64,000 bases of DNA from Methanothermobacter sp. CaT2 (GTDB lineage: Archaea > Methanobacteriota > Methanobacteria > Methanobacteriales > Methanothermobacteraceae). The notes under the pieces were generated by a model, which was not told where the DNA came from, did no database searches, and was given only the letters and a program-made list of their open reading frames with translations. Both the position numbers and the translations under genes were made by a program. The stretch covers positions 62,001-126,000 of the forward strand of contig NZ_AP011952.1 of the NCBI RefSeq assembly GCF_000828575.1, written 5' to 3'. Shown one piece after another: positions 50,678 to 59,525 of this stretch; within the stretch, counting starts at the first letter, position 1, and each line of letters opens with the position of its first letter.

Positions 50678-51703
50678 TTGAGGGTAATTATAGATGCATC
50701 GAACGTCGCCCATTCAAGGAAAAACGACGATGATAGGCCATGCATAGAGAATATACTGTCAGCGGCAGAGGAGCTTGAAAAACTCGGCTATGAACCTGTT
50801 ATAATTGCCGATGTATCCCTGCGACATGAGATAGATGATAAGGAGAAGTTCAGGAAACTCCTTGAGGAGGGGAAATTCCAGCAGGTTCCCTCAGGTACCA
50901 CGGCTGATCACTTCATACTCAAGATGGCAGAGGAGGAAGATGCCAAGATACTCTCAAATGATGTATTCAGGGAGTACAAGGACGAGTTTCAGGACATAAA
51001 CAGCAGGAGGATACCCTACACATTCAGGGATGACAGGATCCTCATAGGGACCTCTGGAAAGCCAAAGAAGGTTAAGAACATCCTCCAGAAAATCTGTAAC
51101 GAGGCCCTCAAGGAATTCGAGAAAAAGAGGATAGACTCATATAAGGCCAAAAGGGGCAAGAAACTAAGCGGGATAGCCATAGCCAAGGAGGCCATTGACA
51201 GGATAAGCAGGAGTCAGGAGGAGGGTCTTGAACCCAAGCTTGAGGGTATATTCATGAAGCTCCCCCTCTTTGAGAAGTTCATGAGCATGGTGGAGGAGGT
51301 GGAGCGGACCAGCAACTACATAATATTCGTGCTGGTGCACCCTAGGGACTACAGGGAGGCGGTGAAGTACGCAGGTAACATTGCTGTAACGGTTGGTGAC
51401 AGGCTCAAACTGGAGCACGCCCCCCTGGTGGCTGTAAGGAACGACCTCTTCCTGAAACCAGGCACATTTGAGTTGAACATAATGTACTCTGAGGACGTCA
51501 TGGAGGAGGCCCCCTACAACGTTAACATAACCATAAATGATCATGATTACAGTTTTGTTAAGAAGAACTCAAGGAACATAGCAAGCACAATCGCAGCCAG
51601 GATAGGATCATGGAGGTTCCCCATAGTATCTGTTAAACCCAGCATGCTGCTTGAGAAGCCAGGGGAATTCGATGTGGTTCTTGAAAAGGGAGGCAATGAT
51701 TGA
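50678..51703 (+). CDS. NYN-domain ribonuclease (Zc3h12a-like)
   Basis: 341 residues from TTG 50678. The NYN/PIN nuclease domain covers about 1-135, with acidic residues in IIDASNVAHS, the TTADHFILKMAEEEDAKILSN block and DVFREY, closely following the Zc3h12a/Regnase layout. A basic linker (about 140-180) is followed by a beta-rich C-terminal region of unknown type. It probably cleaves RNA. The stop overlaps the next gene's start (TGATG), implying tight co-expression with the palm-domain protein. Confidence 0.82.
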   Translation: MRVIIDASNVAHSRKNDDDRPCIENILSAAEELEKLGYEPVIIADVSLRHEIDDKEKFRKLLEEGKFQQVPSGTTADHFILKMAEEEDAKILSNDVFREYKDEFQDINSRRIPYTFRDDRILIGTSGKPKKVKNILQKICNEALKEFEKKRIDSYKAKRGKKLSGIAIAKEAIDRISRSQEEGLEPKLEGIFMKLPLFEKFMSMVEEVERTSNYIIFVLVHPRDYREAVKYAGNIAVTVGDRLKLEHAPLVAVRNDLFLKPGTFELNIMYSEDVMEEAPYNVNITINDHDYSFVKKNSRNIASTIAARIGSWRFPIVSVKPSMLLEKPGEFDVVLEKGGND

Positions 51704-52908
51704 TGGTCATGGATTATCTGCTAAGGAAGATACTGGGATTTTTCATAGGACACAGGGTTCTGAGTATCGGGACCAAGTACATGCCCACCAACAGTACAGA
51801 AAGGGAATACGTGGACATGCTCAACTACACAAAGACGATGCTCATAGAGATAGAAAGGGCCCATATCAACACCAGCAACATCTTCGATAACCTCACAAGG
51901 GAACTTGGAACCGACAACATCCCCAAGAACAGAAAGTTCATTGAACTCAAACCTGCAGAGAACAGGGTTGACGAGTATGCGCTCCTCAGCAACATAATAA
52001 TGGGAAGCGACCGCTACCTCTACATTGAGGTCTTCAACGGCGGACGCATAATGGATGAATTCGTGTCCATAATAGAGAAGGAGAAGGGGAGGATCATCGA
52101 GAAGAGTTCAAGTGAGATACTCGCAAGGTTCCTCTCCAAGAACGACGCCATAAGGGTCGCCATAAAACTGATAGGCGCAGGGAGCAGAAGGGGGATAAAT
52201 GTAAGGGCCGCTGCCGGGATGACAGGGGCCGCGGCAATTGAGAGGGCCATAAACCTAAACAGGGAGATCGGTGAGGTCCCGGGTGTTGGTTTCACAAAGC
52301 TGGGAGGTGAATTTGCCATAATATTCACCAGTGAATTCGAACCGCTCTCAGGCAGCCCATCATACCGTGACAACTACCTCTTCATTGACATGATCGACTC
52401 AACAGGATTCATAGAGCGGTTTGGCCGTGACAGCCTTGTTGAGATAATGAACGATATAAAGGCCTACATGGAGAATGACTGCAGGGGAAAGATCGAGGGT
52501 TACCGTGAGGGTGGGGACGACCTCATAGCAAACTTTCCCACAAAGGACATGGCTCTGAGGGCGGGGATAGATTCCGCATGGCATGCAATGGACAACGGAG
52601 CCAACATAAGGGTGGGTATCGGAAAGACCAGGCGGGAGGCCGGTGAGAGGGCCCAGATTGCAGACAGCATAAAGCTCTGGAACCCAACATCAATCATGAT
52701 ATTTGATGTTGCAGATGGAATATACGGCTACTTTATCCCCTCACCCTTCACAAGGTCTGTTATTGACTTTCTGATGCATAGGAAGTCTGTGGCGCTCCTG
52801 GTGTTCGTATTTGTGTTCGTGGCCACCTTCCTTGGCTGGAATATGGGGCACTGGGAGTTTGGTCTTATCGCAATCCTCCTTGCCGTTATCTATGCTGCCA
52901 CGGCATGA
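51703..52908 (+). CDS. Membrane-anchored tandem palm-domain protein (cyclase / GTP cyclohydrolase III-like)
   Basis: 401 residues from ATG 51703. Two palm-like domains lie in tandem: a degenerate one (about 105-210) and a second (about 224-335) with a metal-binding strand FIDMIDSTGF (Asp229, Asp232) and a GGDD hairpin (270-273), then IRVGIGKTRREAGERAQIAD. The pattern of a degenerate plus an active palm matches archaeal GTP cyclohydrolase III and is related to GGDEF, class III cyclases and Cas10 palms. Two C-terminal membrane helices (about 361-379, 384-400) are not part of cyclohydrolase III. A signalling nucleotide synthase is possible; product unknown. Confidence 0.68.
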   Translation: MVMDYLLRKILGFFIGHRVLSIGTKYMPTNSTEREYVDMLNYTKTMLIEIERAHINTSNIFDNLTRELGTDNIPKNRKFIELKPAENRVDEYALLSNIIMGSDRYLYIEVFNGGRIMDEFVSIIEKEKGRIIEKSSSEILARFLSKNDAIRVAIKLIGAGSRRGINVRAAAGMTGAAAIERAINLNREIGEVPGVGFTKLGGEFAIIFTSEFEPLSGSPSYRDNYLFIDMIDSTGFIERFGRDSLVEIMNDIKAYMENDCRGKIEGYREGGDDLIANFPTKDMALRAGIDSAWHAMDNGANIRVGIGKTRREAGERAQIADSIKLWNPTSIMIFDVADGIYGYFIPSPFTRSVIDFLMHRKSVALLVFVFVFVATFLGWNMGHWEFGLIAILLAVIYAATA

Positions 52909-52958
52909 AAAGGAAAGTTATTTAAGGGTACTTCAAGATAATAATAAGGGGAATTGAA

Positions 52959-53246
52959 ATGAGACCTGAAACCGAGGCTAAAATTATTGTTAGCTTCCTG
53001 ATTTCCCTCATAGCATTTGGCTGCGGGTCAGGTCTGGGCATTGTTATAGGTCTTTCCAACGATAATATTACTGCAGTGGATATTAACGATACTCCATCCA
53101 GTGATGTCCAGCTCTCCCCCAGCAGCACCAACCACCTGCCCCTCAACGGGATAAAGGAGCGCGGCAGGGAGGAAGCCCAGAACAGTTACGGGGAAGTCAA
53201 TGTTGTTAACAGCAACCAGGGGTCCTCCAACAATACAACATTCTGA
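52959..53246 (+). CDS. Small exported or membrane-anchored protein, unknown function
   Basis: 95 residues. One hydrophobic N-terminal segment (about 9-31, IIVSFLISLIAFGCGSGLGI) is followed by a polar, Asn/Ser-rich tail typical of an extracytoplasmic domain. TATA-like GTTATTTAAGG near 52921 and AGGGG before the ATG give it its own promoter. No family recognised. Confidence 0.65.
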   Translation: MRPETEAKIIVSFLISLIAFGCGSGLGIVIGLSNDNITAVDINDTPSSDVQLSPSSTNHLPLNGIKERGREEAQNSYGEVNVVNSNQGSSNNTTF

Positions 53247-53285
53247 GGGGATCCCACTGAACTTTTTTTGGTAGGAGTGGATACT

Positions 53286-54485
53286 GTGAAAATCAGGTTT
53301 ATTGAAGGAGGGGTCTGCGCTGTTGATGGAGTGCTCGCTGCAGGTTGCCGCGAAGGTAAATATGGCGTTGGGCTTATCGTCACCAGAAACGCAACTGCAG
53401 CGGGTGTTTTAACATCCAACAGGGTCCGGGCAGAACCTGTTAAACTGACAGAGAAAGTCCTTGAGGGCGGCAGAATTTCAGCCATAGTTGCAAACAGTGG
53501 AAACGCCAACTGTTTCACAGGAAGAGACGGGATGGATGATGCCCTCAGGATGGCCAGGGTAACAGCAGAATCCCTCCAGGTGGATGCCGGTGAGGTTGCT
53601 GTTGCATCAACTGGTGTTATAGGAAGGAGGATGCCCATCGGGAAGATAGGATCCCTCATAAGAAGGGCTGCAGATCAACTTGAAAACTCCCCTGAAGCCT
53701 CAGGAAATCTTGCATCTGCAATAATGACCACAGACACATTCCCCAAGGAGGTTGCGGTGGAGTTCCAGCTTGAAGGCGGTGAGACCGCCCGTATAGGGGC
53801 GGTTGCCAAGGGTTCAGGTATGATAGCCCCAAACATGGCCACCATGCTCTCCTTCATAACAACTGATGTTGATGCATCACCTTCAGAGCTCAGGGAGGCC
53901 CTCAGGAGGGCTGTTGACGACAGCTTCAACATGCTCATAGTGGACGGTGATGAGAGCACCAATGACATGGTTATAATGACATCAACCTGCAGATCAGGGA
54001 GGATAGATGATAACTTCACTGAGGCCCTTGGGGTCGTCTGCAGGGAACTTGCCCGTATGATGGCACGTGACGGTGAGGGGGCCACCAAGTCATTCCAGGT
54101 CGATGTTGTGAATGCCAGGACACGGGAGGATGCAAGGAGGGCCGCCAGGGCAATCGCAGGTTCATCCCTCGTTAAGACGGCAATATTTGGGGCCGACCCA
54201 AACTGGGGACGTATAGTTGCAGCTGCAGGATATTCAGGTGCAGAATTTGACCCCGATAGGATAAGTGTGACACTCGAATCTGAGAGCGGATCTGTGGGAA
54301 TAGTTGAGGAGGGGAATGTCCTGGCCTTTGAGGGTACACCTGAACTTGAACTTGCAGAGAGGATAATGGGTGATGATGAGATAAGGATAACTGTTGACCT
54401 CAACACCGGCAGTGAATCGGCAACTGCATACGGCTGTGATCTCACCTATGACTATGTGAGGATAAATGCTGAGTATACTACTTAA
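53286..54485 (+). CDS. argJ: Glutamate N-acetyltransferase ArgJ
   Basis: 399 residues from GTG 53286 (AGGAGTG six nt upstream); an in-frame TTG at 53268 is less likely. ArgJ recycles the acetyl group from N-acetylornithine to glutamate. The self-cleavage site with nucleophile Thr is in APNMATMLSF; GNANCFTG and DPNWGRI are other family blocks. argB follows. Confidence 0.95.
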   Translation: MKIRFIEGGVCAVDGVLAAGCREGKYGVGLIVTRNATAAGVLTSNRVRAEPVKLTEKVLEGGRISAIVANSGNANCFTGRDGMDDALRMARVTAESLQVDAGEVAVASTGVIGRRMPIGKIGSLIRRAADQLENSPEASGNLASAIMTTDTFPKEVAVEFQLEGGETARIGAVAKGSGMIAPNMATMLSFITTDVDASPSELREALRRAVDDSFNMLIVDGDESTNDMVIMTSTCRSGRIDDNFTEALGVVCRELARMMARDGEGATKSFQVDVVNARTREDARRAARAIAGSSLVKTAIFGADPNWGRIVAAAGYSGAEFDPDRISVTLESESGSVGIVEEGNVLAFEGTPELELAERIMGDDEIRITVDLNTGSESATAYGCDLTYDYVRINAEYTT

Positions 54486-54519
54486 ATTGATGTATTATAT
54501 TGTGGTGAAGGGTGTTTGA

Positions 54520-55401
54520 ATGAAGACCGTTAACATTCTGGTGGAGGCACTCCCCTACATCAAGAAGTTTCACAGGAAAAAGATAATGATAAAGTATGGC
54601 GGCCACGCCATGATAGATGAGGCTGCAATGGACTCAACCGCACGGGATACTGTGTTGTTGAAGTATGTGGGCATGGAGCCGGTGGTTGTCCATGGAGGCG
54701 GCCCTGAGATTTCAAGGGCAATGAACAAGATGGGCAAGGAGCCAAGGTTCATAGAGGGCCTCAGGGTTACAGATGAGGAGACCATGGAGATAGTCAAGAT
54801 GGTCCTTGTGGGTAAGATAAACACGAGCATTGTCTCAAAGATATGCTACCATGGTGGAAGGGCCATAGGACTGTCAGGTAAGGACAGCAACCTTCTCCTT
54901 GCAAAAAAGAGGGCGCCACATGTTGTTAAGGATAGTGAAACAGGTGAGAGAAGGGAGATAGACCTTGGACTTGTGGGTGAAATTGAATCAGTGGACCCAA
55001 GCATAATCAACATGCTCACAGATAACAACTACATCCCTGTGATATCACCCATCGGTGTTGACAGGAACGCCAACACACTCAACCTCAATGCAGATACGGT
55101 TGCAGGTGAGGTTGCAGCGGGTATAGGGGCAGAGAAGCTTATAGTCTTAACAGATGTGCCTGGAATACTCGAGGACCCCTCAGATCCCGACACCCTCATA
55201 AGGAAGGTGAGTGTTGATGAACTCAGCGACCTTGTAAAGAGCGGTATAGTGGAGGGGGGGATGCTCCCCAAGACACTCACATGCATACAGGCCATAAATG
55301 ATGGTGTCTCATCGGCCCATATAATAGATGGAAGGGTTGAGCACTCACTTCTACTTGAAATATTTACAAAGAAGGGTATTGGGACTATGATAACCAAGTA
55401 A
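54520..55401 (+). CDS. argB: Acetylglutamate kinase
   Basis: 293 residues. Phosphate-binding [10 protein letters not shown], substrate site [11 protein letters not shown], and the downstream [13 protein letters not shown] and VLTDVPGIL mark an amino-acid kinase of the ArgB type. Second step of arginine synthesis, in operon with argJ. Convergent with the dehydrogenase gene eight bases away. Confidence 0.96.
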   Translation: MKTVNILVEALPYIKKFHRKKIMIKYGGHAMIDEAAMDSTARDTVLLKYVGMEPVVVHGGGPEISRAMNKMGKEPRFIEGLRVTDEETMEIVKMVLVGKINTSIVSKICYHGGRAIGLSGKDSNLLLAKKRAPHVVKDSETGERREIDLGLVGEIESVDPSIINMLTDNNYIPVISPIGVDRNANTLNLNADTVAGEVAAGIGAEKLIVLTDVPGILEDPSDPDTLIRKVSVDELSDLVKSGIVEGGMLPKTLTCIQAINDGVSSAHIIDGRVEHSLLLEIFTKKGIGTMITK

Positions 55402-55409
55402 CCCTTGGA

Positions 55410-56399
55410 TTATCCATCCAATTCCCCTCTTATGGCCTTGGCCATCTCCATGGTACTGGCACTCCCCCCAAGGTCAGGTGTCATTACCCCCTTAAGCAGT
55501 GTCCTTTCCAGTGCTTCCTGTATTTTGTGTGCTTCCTGTGTTTTGTTGAGGTGTTTTAGCATGAGTGCTGTTGTGAGTATCATGGCTGTGGGGTTTGCTA
55601 TGTTTTTTCCGGCTATCTGGGGTGCTGATCCGTGGACTGGTTCGAATATTGCGTTTTTTTCTCCTATGTTTGCTGATGGTGCCAGTCCAAGTCCTCCGAT
55701 GAGTCCTGCTGCTTCGTCTGAGAGTATGTCCCCGAATAGGTTTGTTGTGACCAGGACCTGGAATTCCTGGGGCTGTGTTATGAGGTACATGGCTGTGGCG
55801 TCCACGTAGTAGTCCTCTGGCTCCATCTCAGGGTACTCTGATGCCACCCGGTAGAATTCCTCCCTGAACACCCCATCGGTTTTTTTAAGGACATTGGCCT
55901 TGTGCACCGCGGTCACACGACTCCACCCCTCCCTCTTAGCATACTCAAAGGCAAATCGACTTATCCTCCTGGACGCAGGGCGTGTTATGACCCTCCTTGC
56001 AACCGCCCCATCAGAGGTGAACTCCTCATCACCCACATAGAGGTCCTCAGTGTTCTCCCTCACTATGACAAAGTCAAGGTCCGGGTAAAGGCACGGAACA
56101 CCCGGAAGGGACTTAACAGGCCTCAAATTCGCAAAAAGATCAAGCTCACGCCTCAATGTAATAATGGCACTCTTCTGGCCGGGCACGGTTGTAACTGCAC
56201 CAAAGAGTGTTGCATCAGACCTTCTGACGAGTTTCACTGTTTCCTCTGGTATGGTTTCACCGCACCTCATGAAGCACTCATTACCTGCCTCTGCATACAC
56301 AAATTCCATTTCAAGGTCCAGTCCCCCAAGAACGTGGAGAGCGGCCTCCATAACCTCCTTACCGATACCATCACCGGGTATAACTGTTATCCTGTACAT
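55410..56399 (-). CDS. aksF: Homoisocitrate / 3-isopropylmalate dehydrogenase (AksF/LeuB)
   Basis: 329 residues. Beta-decarboxylating dehydrogenase with GDGIGKEV, RENTEDLYVG, HKANVLKKTDG, FGDILSDEAAGLIGGLGLAPS and EPVHGSAPQIAGK. The RENTEDLYVG loop and IITLRREL segment resemble methanococcal AksF, used for the 2-oxosuberate chain of coenzyme B; other positions look like LeuB, so the two roles are not separable here. AAGGTG precedes the ATG. Codons in 55520-55760 are markedly more A-ending than the rest. Confidence 0.85.
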   Translation of the reverse strand: MYRITVIPGDGIGKEVMEAALHVLGGLDLEMEFVYAEAGNECFMRCGETIPEETVKLVRRSDATLFGAVTTVPGQKSAIITLRRELDLFANLRPVKSLPGVPCLYPDLDFVIVRENTEDLYVGDEEFTSDGAVARRVITRPASRRISRFAFEYAKREGWSRVTAVHKANVLKKTDGVFREEFYRVASEYPEMEPEDYYVDATAMYLITQPQEFQVLVTTNLFGDILSDEAAGLIGGLGLAPSANIGEKNAIFEPVHGSAPQIAGKNIANPTAMILTTALMLKHLNKTQEAHKIQEALERTLLKGVMTPDLGGSASTMEMAKAIRGELDG

Positions 56400-56448
56400 C
56401 TGAACACCTTAAGTTTAATTCCATGAATGCAGATTCCATGTGAGATGG

Positions 56449-56460
56449 TATAATATTTAA
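56449..56460. promoter_or_regulatory. TATA region between aksF/leuB and the TPR gene
   Basis: TATAATATTTAA is usable on both strands. For the plus strand it predicts a start near 56482, which excludes the ATG at 56468 and supports ATG 56504 for the TPR gene. Confidence 0.5.
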
Positions 56461-56503
56461 GGATCCTATGATAAAAGTATACCCAAGTGGGGGGAATTTT
56501 TTC

Positions 56504-57382
56504 ATGCTCAACGTTCTCAGTATCTTTGATTCCCTGAGGGATGATAGAAGCGCACTCAGACACTACAAGAAGAAGCTTCACGAGTACCAGGAACATGAGG
56601 CTGAGGTTCTCATAGATATAGGGGTCATCTACCTTGACAGGGGGGAAATAGAGAGGGCAGTGGGAAGCTTTGAGGAGGCCCTTGAAACCTACAGAAAACT
56701 CAAATTCCCTGAGGGCGTCGCATATGCCTCTGAACTCCTCGGGGACTCCCTGATGGCTCAGCGGGAATTTGACAGGGCCATGAAATGCTACTCAGAGGCA
56801 CTCTCAATATACTCGGAGATCAACAGCAAGGTTGCAGATGAACTGAGGGATAAGATATATGAGGCGAGTAAGATAAGGGAGGCGGTGAGTTCAGATGATA
56901 CTGAACCTGAACCCGTCCAGCACGATTCACAGTCCACAGACATTCAATCTGAGGCCCAGAAAATCTTCAGACTTGCAGATGACCTCATGGGTATCATTGA
57001 CGCCTTTGAATCATACGGGAAGTGCTGGGAGGACCGTGACATAGACACCCTCGATTCCAATCTGGAGTCTGCCACAATTATACGTGACCGCCCAACGGAG
57101 GCCCTTCTCAATCTTCTGATAGGTCGCTACAGAATGGAGGAGGGTGAGCTCTATGATGCCCTGAAGTTCATTAAAAGGTCCAACAGGATATTCAGGGAGA
57201 GTGGAGATTCTGCAGGGCTTGCGGTATCCCTCGTGATCCTTGGAGTTCTCTTATTCCTTATTGATGAGCGTGAAAATCTCTACGATGTATTTAAGGAGGC
57301 CCTTGAGATGTTCAGGGCACTTGGACTTGAAGATGCTGAGAAGGTTACAATGAAGATCATAAATACCCTCACCAGGACCTGA
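56504..57382 (+). CDS. TPR-repeat protein
   Basis: 292 residues from ATG 56504, chosen from the TATA position and the GGGGGG upstream. Helical repeats of TPR type are seen at about 30-115 (VLIDIGVIYLDRGEIERAVGS, ELLGDSLMAQREFDRAMKCY) and again at 200-290, with an acidic linker between. It probably mediates protein-protein contacts. Its last codons and stop are duplicated 48 bp downstream. Confidence 0.8.
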   Translation: MLNVLSIFDSLRDDRSALRHYKKKLHEYQEHEAEVLIDIGVIYLDRGEIERAVGSFEEALETYRKLKFPEGVAYASELLGDSLMAQREFDRAMKCYSEALSIYSEINSKVADELRDKIYEASKIREAVSSDDTEPEPVQHDSQSTDIQSEAQKIFRLADDLMGIIDAFESYGKCWEDRDIDTLDSNLESATIIRDRPTEALLNLLIGRYRMEEGELYDALKFIKRSNRIFRESGDSAGLAVSLVILGVLLFLIDERENLYDVFKEALEMFRALGLEDAEKVTMKIINTLTRT

Positions 57383-57451
57383 ACCTCATTTCTTCCTTAC
57401 CAAATCATAAATACCCTCACCAGGACTTGAACCTCATTTCTTCCTTACTTT
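57356..57451. repeat. Nearly perfect 48-bp tandem duplication over a stop codon
   Basis: 45 bp at 57356-57400 recur at 57404-57448 with a single change (ACCTGA versus ACTTGA). Both copies encode Ile-Ile-Asn-Thr-Leu-Thr-Arg-Thr-stop. The first copy is the true end of the TPR gene. The near identity suggests a recent event. Confidence 0.95.
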
Positions 57452-57598
57452 ACCTGCACTCATGACCTTTTTAGCCGTATTTTTTTGTTTGATCACTGTA
57501 AGATACAATTCATGAAAATCCATGGGCTTCAGCCCACCAGTTTTCCAGGATAAGTATTATGTATCCATGCGAACATAACGAATATAACAGGTGATAAC

Positions 57599-58165
57599 AT
57601 GCAGAGGAGAGAAAACGTTGCGAGGCTCATTGAGCAGTTAAGGGAAGACGATGAACTCATGAGGGTTCAGGTTATTGAACTCCTCAGTGAGATAGGTGAA
57701 CCAGCGGTTGAACAGCTCATTGAGGCCCTCGACGATGATAACAAGTTTGTGAGGAGGGGGGCCGCGGCGGCACTTGGTAAGATTGGGGATCCCCGGTCCA
57801 TAGAACCCCTCATAGAGGCCCTGGCCGATGAGAATAAATGGGTTCGAAGGGACGCATCAACTGCCCTTGCAAAGATGGGTGAAGAGGCAGTGGAGCCCCT
57901 CCTTGAGAGCCTCTCAAGTGACGACTGGAAGATAAGGGGTGCTGCCGCATGGGTCATAGGGAACTTCAGGGATGAGAGGGCTGTTGAACCACTCATTGAA
58001 CTCCTGGAGGATGACAGTGGCTTTGTGAGAAGTGGTGCTGCAAGGTCACTTGAGCAGATAGGTGGTGAACGGGTGAGAGAAGCGATGGAGAAACTGGCAG
58101 AGACCGGGACAGGATTTGCAAGAAAGGTCGCCCTCAGCTACCTTGAAACTCACCAGGAGGAGTGA
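57599..58165 (+). CDS. HEAT-repeat protein
   Basis: 188 residues made of five to six PBS-lyase-type HEAT repeats of about 31 residues ([40 protein letters not shown]). It resembles a small all-helical HEAT protein known from this genus. Likely a scaffold. GGTGAT sets the ATG; the malate dehydrogenase gene begins three bases after its stop. Confidence 0.9.
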   Translation: MQRRENVARLIEQLREDDELMRVQVIELLSEIGEPAVEQLIEALDDDNKFVRRGAAAALGKIGDPRSIEPLIEALADENKWVRRDASTALAKMGEEAVEPLLESLSSDDWKIRGAAAWVIGNFRDERAVEPLIELLEDDSGFVRSGAARSLEQIGGERVREAMEKLAETGTGFARKVALSYLETHQEE

Positions 58166-58168
58166 TTT

Positions 58169-59146
58169 TTGAAGGTAAGTATAATTGGGTCAACAGGGCG
58201 TGTTGGAAGGGCAACGGCACTGTGCCTTGCAGAGGAGGAGGCTGTGAAGACACTGCACCTCATATCAAGGAGAGAGAGCCTTGAGCAGAACATTGGAGAG
58301 GTCCTTGATATGAGCGATGCCCTTGCAGCCAAGGGGGTTTCGGTTAAACTGGAGAACTCTGCTGACATAGAAAATGTCCATGGCTCAAGGATAGTTGTTA
58401 TAACAGCAGGTGTTCCCAGAACCGCTGATATGGACAGGGATGACCTTGCATTCCAGAATGGGGTTATCGTTGCCGAGTATGCAAGACAGATTGCCAGGTT
58501 CGCCCCGGATTCAATTATACTTGTTGTGACCAATCCTGTTGATGTGATGACCTACGTTGCACTCAAGTATTCGGGTTTTCATCCCAGCAGGGTATTTGGC
58601 CTTGGAAACCACCTCGACTCCCTCAGGCTCAAGAATTACATGGCAAGGCATTTCAATGTCCATGTTAGCGAGGTTCACACCAGAGTTATCGGGCAGCACG
58701 GCCCCTACATGGTCCCCCTTATCAGCTCGACATCAATAGGGGGTATACCCATTGAGCACTATGCAAGGAGGGACTACTTCTCTGGTTACCGGAGGTTCGA
58801 CCTCAAGAAGACCATAGAGAAGGTTATCAATGCAGGTAGCAACATCATAAGCAGGAAGGGGGCCACCGAGTATGGTCCGGCCTTCGCCATCTCCAACATA
58901 GTTACAACGATACTGAATGATGAGCGGAGGATACTCACGGTTTCAACCCTCATGGAGGGCGAGATTGATGGTATCAGGGACGTGTGCCTGGGTGTGCCGG
59001 TGAAGCTTGGTAAGAATGGTATAGAGGGTGTTGTGCCAGTCCTAATGGACAGGGATGAGAGGGAAGCCTTCAGGGAGGCTGCAAACCATGTCAGAAACTC
59101 CACAATGAAGGTTATGGAGTTTCTGGATGAGGAATTCCCACTTTAG
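58169..59146 (+). CDS. mdh: Malate dehydrogenase (LDH-like family)
   Basis: 325 residues from TTG 58169, with GGAGTGAT upstream. The Rossmann motif IGSTGRVGRA, NAD-site VVITAGVPR, catalytic region VTNPVDVMTY, GLGNHLDSLR and the proton-relay His in VIGQHGPYMVPL are in place. It interconverts oxaloacetate and malate in the incomplete reductive citrate pathway used for assimilation. Confidence 0.93.
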   Translation: MKVSIIGSTGRVGRATALCLAEEEAVKTLHLISRRESLEQNIGEVLDMSDALAAKGVSVKLENSADIENVHGSRIVVITAGVPRTADMDRDDLAFQNGVIVAEYARQIARFAPDSIILVVTNPVDVMTYVALKYSGFHPSRVFGLGNHLDSLRLKNYMARHFNVHVSEVHTRVIGQHGPYMVPLISSTSIGGIPIEHYARRDYFSGYRRFDLKKTIEKVINAGSNIISRKGATEYGPAFAISNIVTTILNDERRILTVSTLMEGEIDGIRDVCLGVPVKLGKNGIEGVVPVLMDRDEREAFREAANHVRNSTMKVMEFLDEEFPL

Positions 59147-59230
59147 TCTCGCTGGTTTTTTTGCTTGATCACGGGCTTTCAGGGTGAAGGTTCTTTCATC
59201 CACCCATTTCATTTCACGGGGCCCCATTGT

Positions 59231-59324
59231 GCGCTGGTTATCTTTCAGGTCAGTACCCATAAGGCTGGACCTGCACTGGCAGCAGGGTCCAATGGCGCCG
59301 ATTATCCTTCAGGTCAGTACCAAT
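59231..59324. repeat. 64-bp-period imperfect tandem duplication
   Basis: 59231-59260 and 59295-59324 match at about 26 of 30 positions around TTATC-Y-TTCAGGTCAGTACC. Similarity extends a little further upstream on both sides with an indel. Confidence 0.75.
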
Positions 59325-59468
59325 GATTTTATGGAACCCTTTTAGAGGCACTATGGAAATATTTATATAACTGTTCAATTATAAGTTAATTCAAGACCTG
59401 GTTTCTGAACATTGTACACTGAGATTCTGCCGGGTCAGGGTTCAGAGATAACCGGCAACACTTTTCCG

Positions 59469-59523
59469 GTATATTTATATGGTCATGTGCCAAAAACCTA
59501 ATCAAAAAAACTGAAAGGAGACA
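59469..59523 (+). promoter_or_regulatory. pdxT promoter and ribosome binding site
   Basis: GTATATTTATATGG (59469-59482) places a start near 59502; AAAGGAG lies at 59514-59520, five to six nt before the ATG at 59526. Confidence 0.55.
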
Positions 59524-59525
59524 CC

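Larger units (their letters stand above)
59147..59525. other. 379-bp intergenic region with a tandem duplication and leader candidates
   Basis: No gene seen. A 64-bp-period imperfect duplication covers about 59219-59325. TATA-like TTTATATAA at 59362-59370 would start RNA near 59393, and GTATATTTATATGG at 59469-59482 near 59502. Between them, two interleaved stems (59404-59410 with 59440-59446; 59428-59433 with 59452-59457) could form a pseudoknot. Confidence 0.55.

Noticed and set aside
53675-54445. 256-codon minus-strand open frame
   Set aside because: Complement of argJ; composition is Ser/Ala-rich as expected from the reverse of GC-rich codons.
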